Below are positions 1 to 5,529 of a stretch of 8,136 nt of DNA, piece by piece (positions within the stretch are counted from its first letter, which is position 1; each line of letters opens with the position of its first letter). Both the position numbers and the translations under genes were made by a program. This DNA is from Candidatus Dormiibacterota bacterium (GTDB lineage Bacteria; Chloroflexota; Dormibacteria; Aeolococcales; Aeolococcaceae), in NCBI GenBank assembly GCA_003136295.1, contig PLDZ01000283.1:10616-18751 (forward strand), given 5' to 3'. The notes under the pieces were generated by a model. It saw only the letters and a program-made list of their open reading frames with translations, had not been told where the DNA came from and ran no database searches.

Positions 1-111
1 GATGGCGAGGGCGACCAGGACAATGCCGTCAACGATGGCAATGACAGCGATTGCCCGCGGGTGCCGGCGCTTCCATGGACCAAGAAGCTTCATCGCCTGC
101 GTGTCGTTCAT
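1..111 (-). CDS. N-terminus of a membrane protein, cut by window edge
   Basis: Only the first 37 codons are inside the window. The start is the ATG at 111-109, preceded on the minus strand by a very good ribosome binding site (GGAGGAG, about 113-120). The peptide opens with a basic stretch (MNDTQAMKLLGPWKRRHPRA) followed by an unbroken hydrophobic run from about residue 21 (IAVIAIVDGIVLVALAI) that continues to the edge. That pattern is an N-terminal membrane anchor or the first helix of a membrane protein with a positively charged cytoplasmic side. I do not recognise the family. The gene reads out of the window, away from the gene-poor stretch to its right. Confidence 0.7.
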   Translation of the reverse strand, partial: MNDTQAMKLLGPWKRRHPRAIAVIAIVDGIVLVALAI

Positions 112-490
112 AGCTCCTCCATTCTGAGCGTGTTGTATGACCGCTGAGCGGGCGCCGCGATGCGTAGGGCATCGCAAGGACGACGTCGCCCGCGGGGAAA
201 GGCGCGCGGCCTTTGTTGGTTGCGCGGCTCTTGGGTACCCGGCGCCGCCGGACCTATCAACCCGCCGGGTTGCCTGTGGCGGCCATTCATTGCCATCGGT
301 TTGTTGACATTCTCCCGCCCGTGCGATGTCTCGAGGAGTCATCGCCGCCTCTGGTCGCGGCGCCGATATCGGGTCGGTCGGAGGCGGTCTGGTGTCGGGG
401 CATGTCTTCTAATACACCTACGGGCGTAAGAAGATCAGCAACAGGTTTGGGTACAGCCAGAACTCATGGGGGTAGGACACGACAAGCGTT
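112..490. other. Stretch without a supported gene
   Basis: The open frames here have no recognisable protein content and lie on opposite strands over the same GC-rich DNA, so I call none. The promoter of the minus-strand membrane gene should lie near 112-180, but I see no clear -35/-10 pair. At 301-323 the text TGTTGACATTCTCCCGCCC resembles sequence often seen next to IS200/IS605 hairpin ends in Actinobacteria. The pairing arm of a hairpin is missing, so this is at most a remnant. Confidence 0.4.
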
Positions 491-571
491 CGACTTAGAG
501 TGCTTTCGTCGGAAATGGTTGGAGTGACGAATCGATCCCCGCAAGTTGGAAATGCTCGCACTCGGGTGAAT
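491..571. repeat. Dispersed repeat, copy A
   Basis: Two blocks in fixed order: CGACTTAGAGTGCTTTCG continuing to ATGGTTGGAGTGACG (491-529), then GATCCCCGCAAGTTGGAA (534-551) with a weaker match continuing to about 571. The first block recurs at 1225-1249 and, more weakly, at 1434-1475 and 4942-4982. The second block is repeated exactly (18/18) at 1293-1310. Function is unknown. It may be the end of a decayed mobile element or a REP/MITE-like family. Confidence 0.6.
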
Positions 572-1224
572 CTGTTTCTGTTTGGGAGCGTGAAGCGTTT
601 GTCCAGAAGCGTCGGAGTATTCGCAGTATTCCGCCGTCCCGCGCCGTCCGAGGCCGTGCTCGGCCACGCACCGGCGCGAGGGCACGCTGGAACGCGGGTC
701 ACGCGACGACGCACCGTGCCGGGCGAGGAGCTAGAACGGATGGCAGCAACGGGCGGCATCGACCGGGGATCATCGCCTGGTGTCCATGCAAGACGAACCG
801 ATGCCGGCACAATCCCACCCCAGCCACCACACCGGCCGGGCCATGCCAGCTCAGTCCCACTGCCCGACGCCCAATTCGACGACAGCCTGACCGAGCGCTT
901 CGACGCGCTGGCGGTGTCGTTAGTGGTTATTCGACCCGCAGCCGGTTTCGAGATCATAGACAGTCGTCGCACCGGCCTCGAACGTACGTTCCCGGTGTCT
1001 GATCGAGCCGAACGCATACCACAGCGCGCGTATGTGTCCTGCCAAAGGTATCGGCCTCCTCATCCATCGACGATGTCGTCTCCAGTATCAGAGGCTTCGC
1101 CACCGTGACAGCCTAAAAAGGGGCCCACAAACGCGACACCATCGCATGCGGATCGCGTCGTCACGGCGGCGCTAGCTCGGAGAGATGCCGTCCTGGGGTA
1201 TCCGCGGCAATCACTTCAGTCGCG
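572..1224. other. Gene-poor stretch
   Basis: Long open frames exist on both strands here (for example 500-1108 plus and 418-1017 minus). They cover the same bases, are Arg/Pro/Ser-rich as expected for random high-GC frames, start inside the repeat, and lack a ribosome binding site. Around 869-985 (plus) a short stretch (SLTERFDALAVSLVVIRP) vaguely recalls the start of a PAS domain but does not go on like one. I see no RNA gene, terminator or operator that I would defend. Confidence 0.4.
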
Positions 1225-1330
1225 CGACTTTGAGTGGTTTTGCAGGAAAGAACATCAATCACGGTATGAGGACTAGTCCCTGCAAAGTGGCTGATCCCCG
1301 CAAGTTGGAATCGGCTGCAACTGAGTGAAA
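1225..1330. repeat. Dispersed repeat, copy D
   Basis: CGACTTTGAGTGGTTTTG at 1225-1242 matches copy A at 491 closely (about 23 of 28 positions up to the shared GGAAA), and GATCCCCGCAAGTTGGAA at 1293-1310 is identical to 534-551. The match then continues loosely as GCTGCAACTGAGTGAA. The two blocks keep the same order and orientation as in copy A but are about 25 bases further apart, so one copy has gained or lost sequence between them. Confidence 0.55.
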
Positions 1331-1349
1331 ACAGCTTCACTGCAGTGAA
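1324..1349. promoter_or_regulatory. Cluster of three AGTGAA half-sites with a 14-base palindrome
   Basis: AGTGAA at 1324-1329, TTCACT at 1336-1341 and AGTGAA at 1344-1349. The last two form the perfect palindrome TTCACTGCAGTGAA (1336-1349), and the first two are an inverted pair around a 6-base spacer. This is the shape of a regulator binding site, but no gene starts just beside it. It may instead be a structural part of the neighbouring repeat. No regulator can be assigned. Confidence 0.3.
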
Positions 1350-1361
1350 ATGGGCTGCGAA

Positions 1362-1408
1362 TCGGGGAGACAGGACTCGAACCTGCGACCCCTGGTCCCC
1401 CAGACTAG
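1362..1408 (-). pseudogene. tRNA-Pro(GGG)-like 3' half
   Basis: Read on the minus strand: anticodon stem CTAGT / ACCAG (one A-C mismatch) around loop CTGGGGG (T33, anticodon GGG), variable loop GGGTC, T-arm GCAGG-TTCGAGT-CCTGT, acceptor strand CTCCCCG and discriminator A. The D-arm and 5' acceptor strand are not recognisable upstream (1409-1440), so this is a 3' half and not a working tRNA. Such halves are typically left where elements integrate into tRNA genes. Read on the plus strand the same bases give the well-known spurious peptide RQDSNLRP, which should not be annotated as protein. The piece is joined to a tail shared with 4918-4982. Confidence 0.65.
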
Positions 1409-1475
1409 TACTTATTTCCAGCCGCACAGCCGAGTTCAGAAAGAGTGGTTTCGTCGGCGATTGGTTGGAATGACG
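1409..1475. repeat. Dispersed repeat, copy B tail next to the tRNA-Pro half
   Basis: From about 1432 the sequence GAGTTCAGAAAGAGTGG continues to TTTCGTCGG (1449-1457) and TTGGTTGGAATGACG (1461-1475). It aligns with copy A (491-529) and with copy C (4918-4982). In copies B and C the tail lies at the same distance from a tRNA-like 3' half, with only one- or two-base gaps over about 105 bases. Confidence 0.55.
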
Positions 1476-1717
1476 ACTAGAGCGCGAGTGTTGGAATCCA
1501 TTGGATCGGGTGGAATCTCTGCTATCTGTGGGCACGACGCCAGCGGCCCCTCCTCCACGCTCGTCTGCCTTGAGTACCTTGGCCCACTACCGTGCCGCAC
1601 GCTTACAGGCTCTCGACGCACCTCAGCCTGGGCGATCCATCGATCTGGCTACAGGATGCTGGCGTGGTCGAGATGTCTGCCTCTACGGCATCAGCGGAAG
1701 TTGCGTACCCTCACACG

Positions 1718-2059
1718 ATGGAAGCTCCCACTGGGCGCATCGTTGTCGAACGTAATCGCGACTGGTTCGGTGATCCACGGTTCGGCACCTTCGCGGTGTA
1801 CTTGGATCATGCAAGAGCAGGTCGATTGCGCCCTAAGGACCGCCTGGGACGTCGGTGCGCAGCGGGCGGTCACGTCTTGCGAATTAGGCAGTGGTGGTAC
1901 CGGAGCAAGCCAGTTCAGGTCACAGTTTCCGAAGCCCGGACCGTCACCCTAACCGCCGACATCCTCCGCGACGGCAACCTGATGCGCCGCATGGCCATAT
2001 TGCTATTGACACCGAGCGAGGCGTTATCCCTCAAGGAAGCGTCGGAGGGACCTTTGTGA
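1718..2059 (+). CDS. Conserved hypothetical protein, beta-sandwich (PEGA-like) type
   Basis: A 113-residue soluble protein. From residue 7 (GRIVVERNRDWFGDPRF) it reads like a family seen in soil Actinobacteria: an N-terminal strand, a 'YLD.aRAGRL' hairpin (about 29-37), a 'GGHVLRIRQWWYRSKPV' core (about 49-65), then 'VTVSEARTVTLTADI' (about 67-81) and a basic hydrophobic tail (MRRMAILLLTPSEAL). The alternation resembles PEGA or carboxypeptidase-regulatory-like domains, but the molecular role is unknown. The family resemblance rests on memory of similar proteins, not on a search. I chose the ATG at 1718 because recognisable sequence begins just after it. In-frame alternatives are the ATG at 1673 and GTG at 1592, and none has a good ribosome binding site. 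No signal peptide is visible. The gene stands alone, upstream of transposase debris. Confidence 0.65.
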   Translation: MEAPTGRIVVERNRDWFGDPRFGTFAVYLDHARAGRLRPKDRLGRRCAAGGHVLRIRQWWYRSKPVQVTVSEARTVTLTADILRDGNLMRRMAILLLTPSEALSLKEASEGPL

Positions 2060-2111
2060 GCCGGGGCGTCTGAGGCCACCGACCGGGGAGCTCTACGAGG
2101 ACGAGGTATGA

Positions 2112-2286
2112 CAGGCGTCAGGATCGCACAGAGAACCGAGCCGTGTCGTCATAGGAGTCGACACCCACGCGGGTGTCCACCTTGCCGCAGCGCTCGACCC
2201 GCTCGGGCGCATGCTCGGCCGTCTCGAGGTCGGCGCCATTGAACGAGACCATCGCAGAGTTGGAGCGGTCGCTCGGGCTCAGCTGA
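2112..2286 (+). pseudogene. IS110-family transposase, N-terminal remnant
   Basis: Frame 2142-2237 reads RVVIGVDTHAGVHLAAALDP, then LGRMLGRLEVGA. This is the start of the RuvC-like DEDD domain of IS110/IS1111-type transposases, with the first catalytic Asp in GVDTH. An in-frame TGA (2109-2111) stands upstream with no ATG or GTG between, so the start is lost. After about 2238 the frame loses resemblance. The +1 frame (2239-2286, LNETIAELERSLGLS then TGA) is plausible transposase-like helix and suggests a frameshift or deletion. The rest of the roughly 350-400-residue protein, including the C-terminal Ser-containing domain, is absent. No element ends are visible. Confidence 0.7.
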
Positions 2287-2302
2287 TGTCGATCATTTGC
2301 TG

Positions 2303-2625
2303 TCATGTCACTTCGCGGACGTGAATTGTCGGTGTGATCGGGACCCAGGTCGAGCCCGCGTCAGTGGTTCGCCATAGCTGGGGCGGAATCGGGTTGGGGG
2401 GCAGCTGGCTGTAGACGGGAATGGAAACGGCCCAGCCGGTTGTTGGAGTGATGAAGTCGAGCTGCGATGTCTCGACGGGCCCGTTCTCGTGAATTGCTCC
2501 GTTCAGCGCCTGGCGCCAGGTGTTTCCGCCGTCAGTCGTCGTCCACAGAACGGCAGACGGTTGTCACTGCCGGTGAGTCCCATGGTGAACCCGTCATGAG
2601 TGTTGAATACGGTCGCGTCCGTGCA
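2303..2625 (-). pseudogene. YCF48/BNR-type beta-propeller, C-terminal remnant with frameshift
   Basis: On the minus strand, two typical propeller repeats are seen in the frame ending at the TGA at 2305-2303: LWTTTDGGNTWRQALNGA and, about 50 residues later, LWRTTDAGSTWVPITP. 'T-D-G/A-G-x-T-W' is the signature of YCF48/BNR (sialidase-type) repeat proteins, which are often secreted or periplasmic. Upstream the same reading continues only after a frame change near 2550-2570 (DATVFNTHDGFTMGLTGSD in the other frame), because the propeller frame meets an in-frame TGA there. The N-terminal blades and any signal peptide are missing. It is the tail of a broken gene, and the host protein's role cannot be told. 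Confidence 0.65.
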
Positions 2626-2713
2626 CCCGTACCTCGTGAACCAACTCGCAGACGAGCACTTTCTGCAGGCTCAGAGGGCCGGCCTCGATGACCTCGCCGA
2701 TATGACGTCGTAG
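2594..2713 (-). pseudogene. Possible serine-recombinase C-terminal tail
   Basis: The minus-strand frame ending at the TGA at 2596-2594 reads LRRHIGEVIEAGPLSLQKVL, then CELVHEVRVHGRDRIQHS. The pattern 'L..hi.eVIe.Gp...qKaLl..LV.EiRVegRdrI' is what I recall from the C-terminal end of actinobacterial site-specific serine recombinases, after the coiled coil. Only this tail is present. It has no start, no catalytic domain, and begins just after the stop of the membrane gene at 2727. Its last codons overlap, in another frame, the apparent beginning of the propeller remnant, so one of the two readings near 2594-2625 is coincidence or this is the recombination junction. The assignment rests on a short match. 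Confidence 0.45.
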
Positions 2714-2726
2714 ATCCGTGGTCCGA

Positions 2727-3194
2727 TCAGGCCGCGTGCCCTCGTTCCGGGATCGACTCGGACAGCACGGCAGGGGCGCCCTCGATGCGGCTGCGGGCAA
2801 TGACGAGGCACAGCACCGCCTGGATCAGCGCAACCGGTCCCCAGATGAAACGCTCCCAACTGCTCGACGAGGCGATGTTCACCAGCGCCGCGAAAAGGTT
2901 TACGCCGACCAGGGTCCAAGTTCCACGTCGAACGAAAGTCTGCGGTAGCGACACTACCCGGAGCCCAGCGCGACCAAGAATGATCCACGCGGCGAACACC
3001 CACACTCCGGCAGCAAACGCGCTGGCGATCCGAAGAGCCGGTGGGAGCTCCGTGTACGTGCCGCCCCAAGCCGCGTGACCCAAAGGGGCACCGAGGGCCA
3101 GGGCGAATTGAAAGGCCGCGATCGCTAGGAAGCCAGCCGTGGCCACAACGGCTGGAATTCTCGCCGCACTGCGTGAAGTGGTGAGCGTGGTCAT
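2727..3194 (-). CDS. Four-helix integral membrane protein
   Basis: 155 residues. The start is the ATG at 3194-3192, preceded by AAGGAG with 7-base spacing. This is better supported than the upstream start at 3422, whose extra 76 residues look non-coding. Four hydrophobic segments are visible at about residues 14-36, 53-74, 91-110 and 116-133, joined by short loops. The first loop carries GAPLGHAAWGGTYTELP, a motif I associate with a family of small uncharacterised membrane proteins in Actinobacteria and other soil bacteria. No catalytic or metal-binding residues stand out and there is no signal peptide distinct from helix 1. Function is unknown. A DosR-like palindrome lies about 100 bases upstream (3295-3311), which would be a reasonable place for an activator. 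The reading frame appears intact although broken genes lie just downstream. Confidence 0.8.
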   Translation of the reverse strand: MTTLTTSRSAARIPAVVATAGFLAIAAFQFALALGAPLGHAAWGGTYTELPPALRIASAFAAGVWVFAAWIILGRAGLRVVSLPQTFVRRGTWTLVGVNLFAALVNIASSSSWERFIWGPVALIQAVLCLVIARSRIEGAPAVLSESIPERGHAA

Positions 3195-3294
3195 CGTGGT
3201 CTCCTTTGTTTCGCCCCGCGCATCCATGCGTCTGCTGCGCCGGATGGTGGCAAGGGCGTCCCACCTACTCTGTGCGTCACGGGTCACGATTTGC

Positions 3295-3311
3295 CAGGGC
3301 CAAAGGTCCCG
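3295..3311 (-). promoter_or_regulatory. Candidate DosR/DevR-type operator
   Basis: On the minus strand the site reads CGGGACCTTTGGCCCTG. It has the shape of the dormancy/hypoxia box known from mycobacterial DosR (GGGAC - spacer - GTCCC type; consensus TTSGGGACTWWAGTCCCSAA). The GGGAC and CCC cores match and several flanking positions do not. It lies about 100 bases before the start of the membrane gene at 3194. No DosR-like regulator is in the window. Confidence 0.3.
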
Positions 3312-3560
3312 ACGATTGCAACACGCTGTCCAACTATTGGAGACTCTGGGCCGGCCCTGCACCGACAGGTAGAGCTTCCTCAGCAACTGGTCGTTGGGGC
3401 TCTTCGCCATCCCGTTCGCCACAGGAAAGGTGGTCCCCGGCCCACCCTGATCGTGGCGGGCCGATCGACTTGCCCGTCGCCGCTACGGCGCGGACCGTGT
3501 CCTCGCGGCGTCAGCTAGGAAGCGCGCCCTGGCATGGACGTCGGAGAGCTGAATCCGCGG

Positions 3561-3602
3561 TGGGCGCAATAGGGATCGAACGTATGACCTCTGCGATGTC
3601 AA
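3561..3602 (-). pseudogene. tRNA-Val(GAC) 3' half
   Basis: Minus-strand reading: anticodon loop TTGACAT (anticodon GAC), 3' anticodon stem CGCAG, variable loop AGGTC, T-arm ATACG-TTCGATC-CCTAT (one C-C mismatch in the stem), acceptor strand TGCGCCC, discriminator A followed by CC. These follow the tRNA-Val(GAC) layout position by position. The 5' half is absent or unrecognisable: the five bases that should pair with CGCAG do not. The mutated T-stem and missing D-arm rule out a working tRNA. This is the usual footprint of integration at a tRNA 3' end, or a copy carried on an element. It lies in the 538-base gap between the membrane and lipoprotein genes, in which I see no protein gene. Confidence 0.65.
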
Positions 3603-3732
3603 TGTGCGGCTCACCGGCCTTGAGATCGGGCTGAGATCGGTCCAAGTCGAGTACCTCCATCCTTCCCCAACAGCAGCTCTTTCGGCGTCTTGGAGCCTGT
3701 CGTCGTGCCGCTGGAACACGGTGGCGGGGACC

Positions 3733-4191
3733 CTACATGCACATATTCGGAATGTCGGCGTGCTTCGTGACCCCGGATCTCACGGTGACACTGACGAACG
3801 GACTCACGTTCGCCGGTGGAGGGAAGTGCGCCTGGAAAACGTAGTCACCGGGGGCGAGGGCGAACTGATACGACGCATTCGTCGTGACCGTCTGCTGCGC
3901 CTCGACGGTATGGGGGAACACTGCGGATGATGTTCCCGGCCCAATGGTTCTCCACGTCACCACCCCTTCGAGCACCGTGACCGTCCCCGCGGCGTACTGC
4001 ACGCCGGCTGGCGGACCGAGAGCAGCACACGGGATGATCCCACCCACTACGAGACCCTCACCTGTCGGCGGATTCGGCGACCCGCACGCGCTCGCGCTAA
4101 CCGCCAGAAGGAACGCCAAGAGGGCGCATGCCCACGAAACAGCACCGGCCGGCGTCCTACTGGGCCTCTTGAGAGCCGCGAGCATGACCAT
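3733..4191 (-). CDS. Probable lipoprotein with a beta-sandwich domain
   Basis: 152 residues. A basic N-terminus (KRPSR) is followed by a hydrophobic segment (about 15-33) and Cys36 in the context VSASAC, an acceptable though not ideal lipobox (Ala at -3, Ala at -1), then GSPNPPTGEG as a flexible linker. The mature part (about 47-152) looks all-beta: a 'GTVTVLEGVVTWR' strand pair, 'TVTTNASYQFALAPGDYVFQ' (about 101-120), 'AHFPPPANV' and a closing 'VTVRSGVTKHADIPNMCM'. The 'Y.F.L.PG.Y...A' pattern is that of carboxypeptidase-regulatory/PEGA-like sandwiches. It is probably anchored on the outer face of the membrane; a ligand cannot be named. Start ATG 4191 has AGGG about 8 bases upstream; a second in-frame ATG is at 4185. 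Cys55 and Cys151 could form a disulfide. Confidence 0.75.
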   Translation of the reverse strand: MVMLAALKRPSRTPAGAVSWACALLAFLLAVSASACGSPNPPTGEGLVVGGIIPCAALGPPAGVQYAAGTVTVLEGVVTWRTIGPGTSSAVFPHTVEAQQTVTTNASYQFALAPGDYVFQAHFPPPANVSPFVSVTVRSGVTKHADIPNMCM

Positions 4192-4309
4192 AGGATGAAC
4201 CCTACGAGCTGGTCACAGTTGAAGACAGGCTAGCCCCGGACTCCGCTCGCCCAAAGTCATGAAGGCTGACCGAGCGGGGGGCGGGTAGTGGGTCAGTTTG
4301 AATCCGACG

Positions 4310-4450
4310 CTACGGGCCGGCCGAACCAGGATGCGTAACCACCCAGATAAGGAAGACGGTGACAGTCGCCAGGACCAGGGCGACGATCGCCACCGGAATC
4401 ATTAGCCACAAGACGCGCCGCTTCGCCGCCCTAACCTTCCCGTCGTCCAC
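4310..4450 (-). CDS. 46-residue single-helix membrane protein
   Basis: A short frame starting with GTG (4450-4448) and ending in TAG (4312-4310). It encodes a charged N-terminus (MDDGKVRAAKRR), one strong hydrophobic segment (about residues 13-38) and a short tail THPGSAGP. Positive charges before the helix fit N-terminus-inside insertion. The ribosome binding site is weak (ATAGG, about 9 bases upstream). It starts 10 bases after the stop of the transposase remnant on the same strand and is followed, 118 bases on, by the lipoprotein gene, also on the minus strand. No family recognised. It could be a real small membrane protein or a chance frame; the clean charge/helix/tail layout favours real. 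Confidence 0.5.
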   Translation of the reverse strand: MDDGKVRAAKRRVLWLMIPVAIVALVLATVTVFLIWVVTHPGSAGP

Positions 4451-4460
4451 GGGTCAAAGC

Positions 4461-4665
4461 CTATCCCAGGAGCGCGACGATCTCGTCGATCTTCCAGACG
4501 TGGTCGCTGACGCCAGCGGCCATCGCGGGGTACGAGAGTACGGGGACACCAGGCTCATGGCCGCCTCGCGAAGTTGTAATACATGAAGTGGAGGGACACG
4601 GCAGCGGCGAGCGCGGCGGCTTGCGATTACCGACCTGAAGGCCTTTGCGGTTTTCAAGTTCGTAC
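4461..4665 (-). pseudogene. IS1-type transposase C-terminus, frameshifted
   Basis: Reading through the breaks on the minus strand gives QAAALAAAVSLHFMYYNFAR (about 4624-4565), then AMSLVSPYSRTP (about 4562-4527), then PAMAAGVSDHVWKIDEIVAL and LG with a TAG stop at 4463-4461. This is the conserved end of IS1-like DDE transposases ('..aaaval.FmhYNFcR.H.tLr.tPAMaaGv.dhvW...eivaLl'). Single-base deletions explain each frame change: in the Arg-Pro-His codons near 4563, in the Pro-Ala codons near 4527, and probably one near 4625. Upstream of about 4640 resemblance fades, and the catalytic domain is missing. No terminal inverted repeats found. It is decayed and not functional. Confidence 0.7.
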
Positions 4666-4870
4666 CGTGCGACTCCGCTGCTGGTCGCGGACGGCCGTGC
4701 CGTTTCGGGTGGGGCGGAGAGCGAAAGACTCCCCACTCCACGCGCGCCGGTGATGCGCGGATCAGTCGCCGTCGTTGACGATGAAGCCGTGGATGGTATT
4801 GGAGCTGTCCGCGAGCCTTGCCAACTACCCATCGACGGACGCCAGCCGGCCATCAAGTGGCCTCATGAGC

Positions 4871-4982
4871 GTCGGAAGGCAGGCCTCGAACCTGCGAACT
4901 CTGGTCCCCTCGCCCGGCACTAACTTCCGGTCGCAGGGTGAGTTCGATTTATGAGGGCTTTCCCCGGGAAATGGTTGGAAAT
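4871..4982 (-). repeat. Dispersed repeat, copy C: decayed tRNA-Pro-like 3' half plus tail
   Basis: On the minus strand, 4871-4917 has the layout of the piece at 1362-1408: T-arm GCAGG-TTCGAGG-CCTGC (perfect stem), variable loop AGTTC, 3' anticodon stem ACCAG. The anticodon loop (CGAGGGG) has lost T33 and its 5' stem no longer pairs. The tail 4918-4982 (GTTCGATTTATGAGGG, then GAAATGGTTGGAAATG) aligns with 1409-1475 and with 491-529. It is in the same orientation as copy B. The plus-strand peptide GLEPANSGPLARH from this DNA is spurious. The repeat ends about 20 bases before the stop of the 95-residue gene. Confidence 0.55.
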
Positions 4983-5001
4983 GCTGCAACCCCGCGCCGG
5001 G

Positions 5002-5289
5002 TCATCGTGCGCCGAGCTCGCTGAAGACCTCAAGCGCGTAGAAAGCCTCCCACCCGCCTTCGCGGGGCTGTGCCGTGAAATCCTTGTCGAGCATGACGAG
5101 CAGGTACACGAGTTCGCTACGCACCGGAGCGCGGCCAAGCAATGCCGGCAGCTCCGACAGATTGATGAGCCAATCCGCGTACCAGGACGCCCAATCCGGA
5201 TCGTTGCCGTCCACGATGCGGTAGACACGATGGTGCGTCTCTGCCGCCTCGGTCAGAAGCTCCCGAATCCGGGCTGTGGCGTCGTCCAT
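5002..5289 (-). CDS. Conserved hypothetical protein, 95 residues
   Basis: Small, soluble, acidic and mostly helical, with no signal peptide or membrane segment. Recognisable blocks are an N-terminal helix (MDDATARIRELLTEAAETHH), the block DGNDPDWASWYADWLINLSE (about 27-46), 'LPALLGRAPVRSELVYLLVMLDK' (about 47-69) and an aromatic C-terminus (GGWEAFYALEVF). I recall this layout from a widespread uncharacterised family in soil bacteria ('DPDWAxWYAdWL.nlseLp..lg..p.rseLvy.L..ld'), so I trust the frame. Function is not known. The start at 5289 has GGTGGG about 8 bases upstream. It is divergent from the arsR operon with a 256-base gap; no shared promoter is evident. Confidence 0.8.
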   Translation of the reverse strand: MDDATARIRELLTEAAETHHRVYRIVDGNDPDWASWYADWLINLSELPALLGRAPVRSELVYLLVMLDKDFTAQPREGGWEAFYALEVFSELGAR

Positions 5290-5529
5290 TTGCTGAAACC
5301 CACCATAGCTTCAAAGCTCATCGCACCGTTTGGAACCAGTGGAGCAAGAGGGACCACGGACCGGGGGCCTGCGGCTCGGCCTTGCCGAGAATCGCCCGCT
5401 AGCACCGAGCGAGTGCGGCCGACGCGGGCGCGACCGAGGGCTCTAGACCGGAGCCGTCGGCCACGGGTGACCGGCGGCCGGTAGCGCCCGGAGGCGGTCT
5501 CGGGAGGACTCCGCAAACACCTGTCGAGG

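Noticed and set aside
500..1108. 202-codon plus-strand frame
   Set aside because: It starts inside a DNA repeat, has no ribosome binding site, is opposed by an equally long minus frame and has Arg/Pro/Ser-rich random composition. A short PAS-like stretch near 869-985 is too weak to call.
1350..1952. Plus-strand frame of 200 codons beginning MGCESGRQDSNLRPLVPQ
   Set aside because: RQDSNLRP is the known spurious peptide from antisense tRNA sequence; the rest runs across the real gene at 1718-2059 in another frame.
2160..2175. Inverted repeat ACACCC-ACGC-GGGTGT
   Set aside because: It lies within the conserved transposase coding sequence (VDTHAGVH) and is explained by codon content.
3195..3422. 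N-terminal extension of the four-helix membrane protein to the ATG at 3422
   Set aside because: The extra 76 residues look non-coding, and a strong ribosome binding site directly precedes the ATG at 3194.
4243..4277. Inverted repeat CCGCTCG / CGAGCGG between the small membrane gene and the lipoprotein gene
   Set aside because: The 21-base loop and lack of a T-tract make a terminator unlikely.
4762..4824. Minus-strand peptide SNTIHGFIVNDGD followed by a stop
   Set aside because: It resembles the end of a secreted repeat protein, but it is only about 20 codons long, closed by a stop upstream, and has no supporting context.
4645..4923. Plus-strand frame ending KAGLEPANSGPLARH
   Set aside because: The ending is another antisense-tRNA artefact and the beginning is opposite the IS1 remnant.
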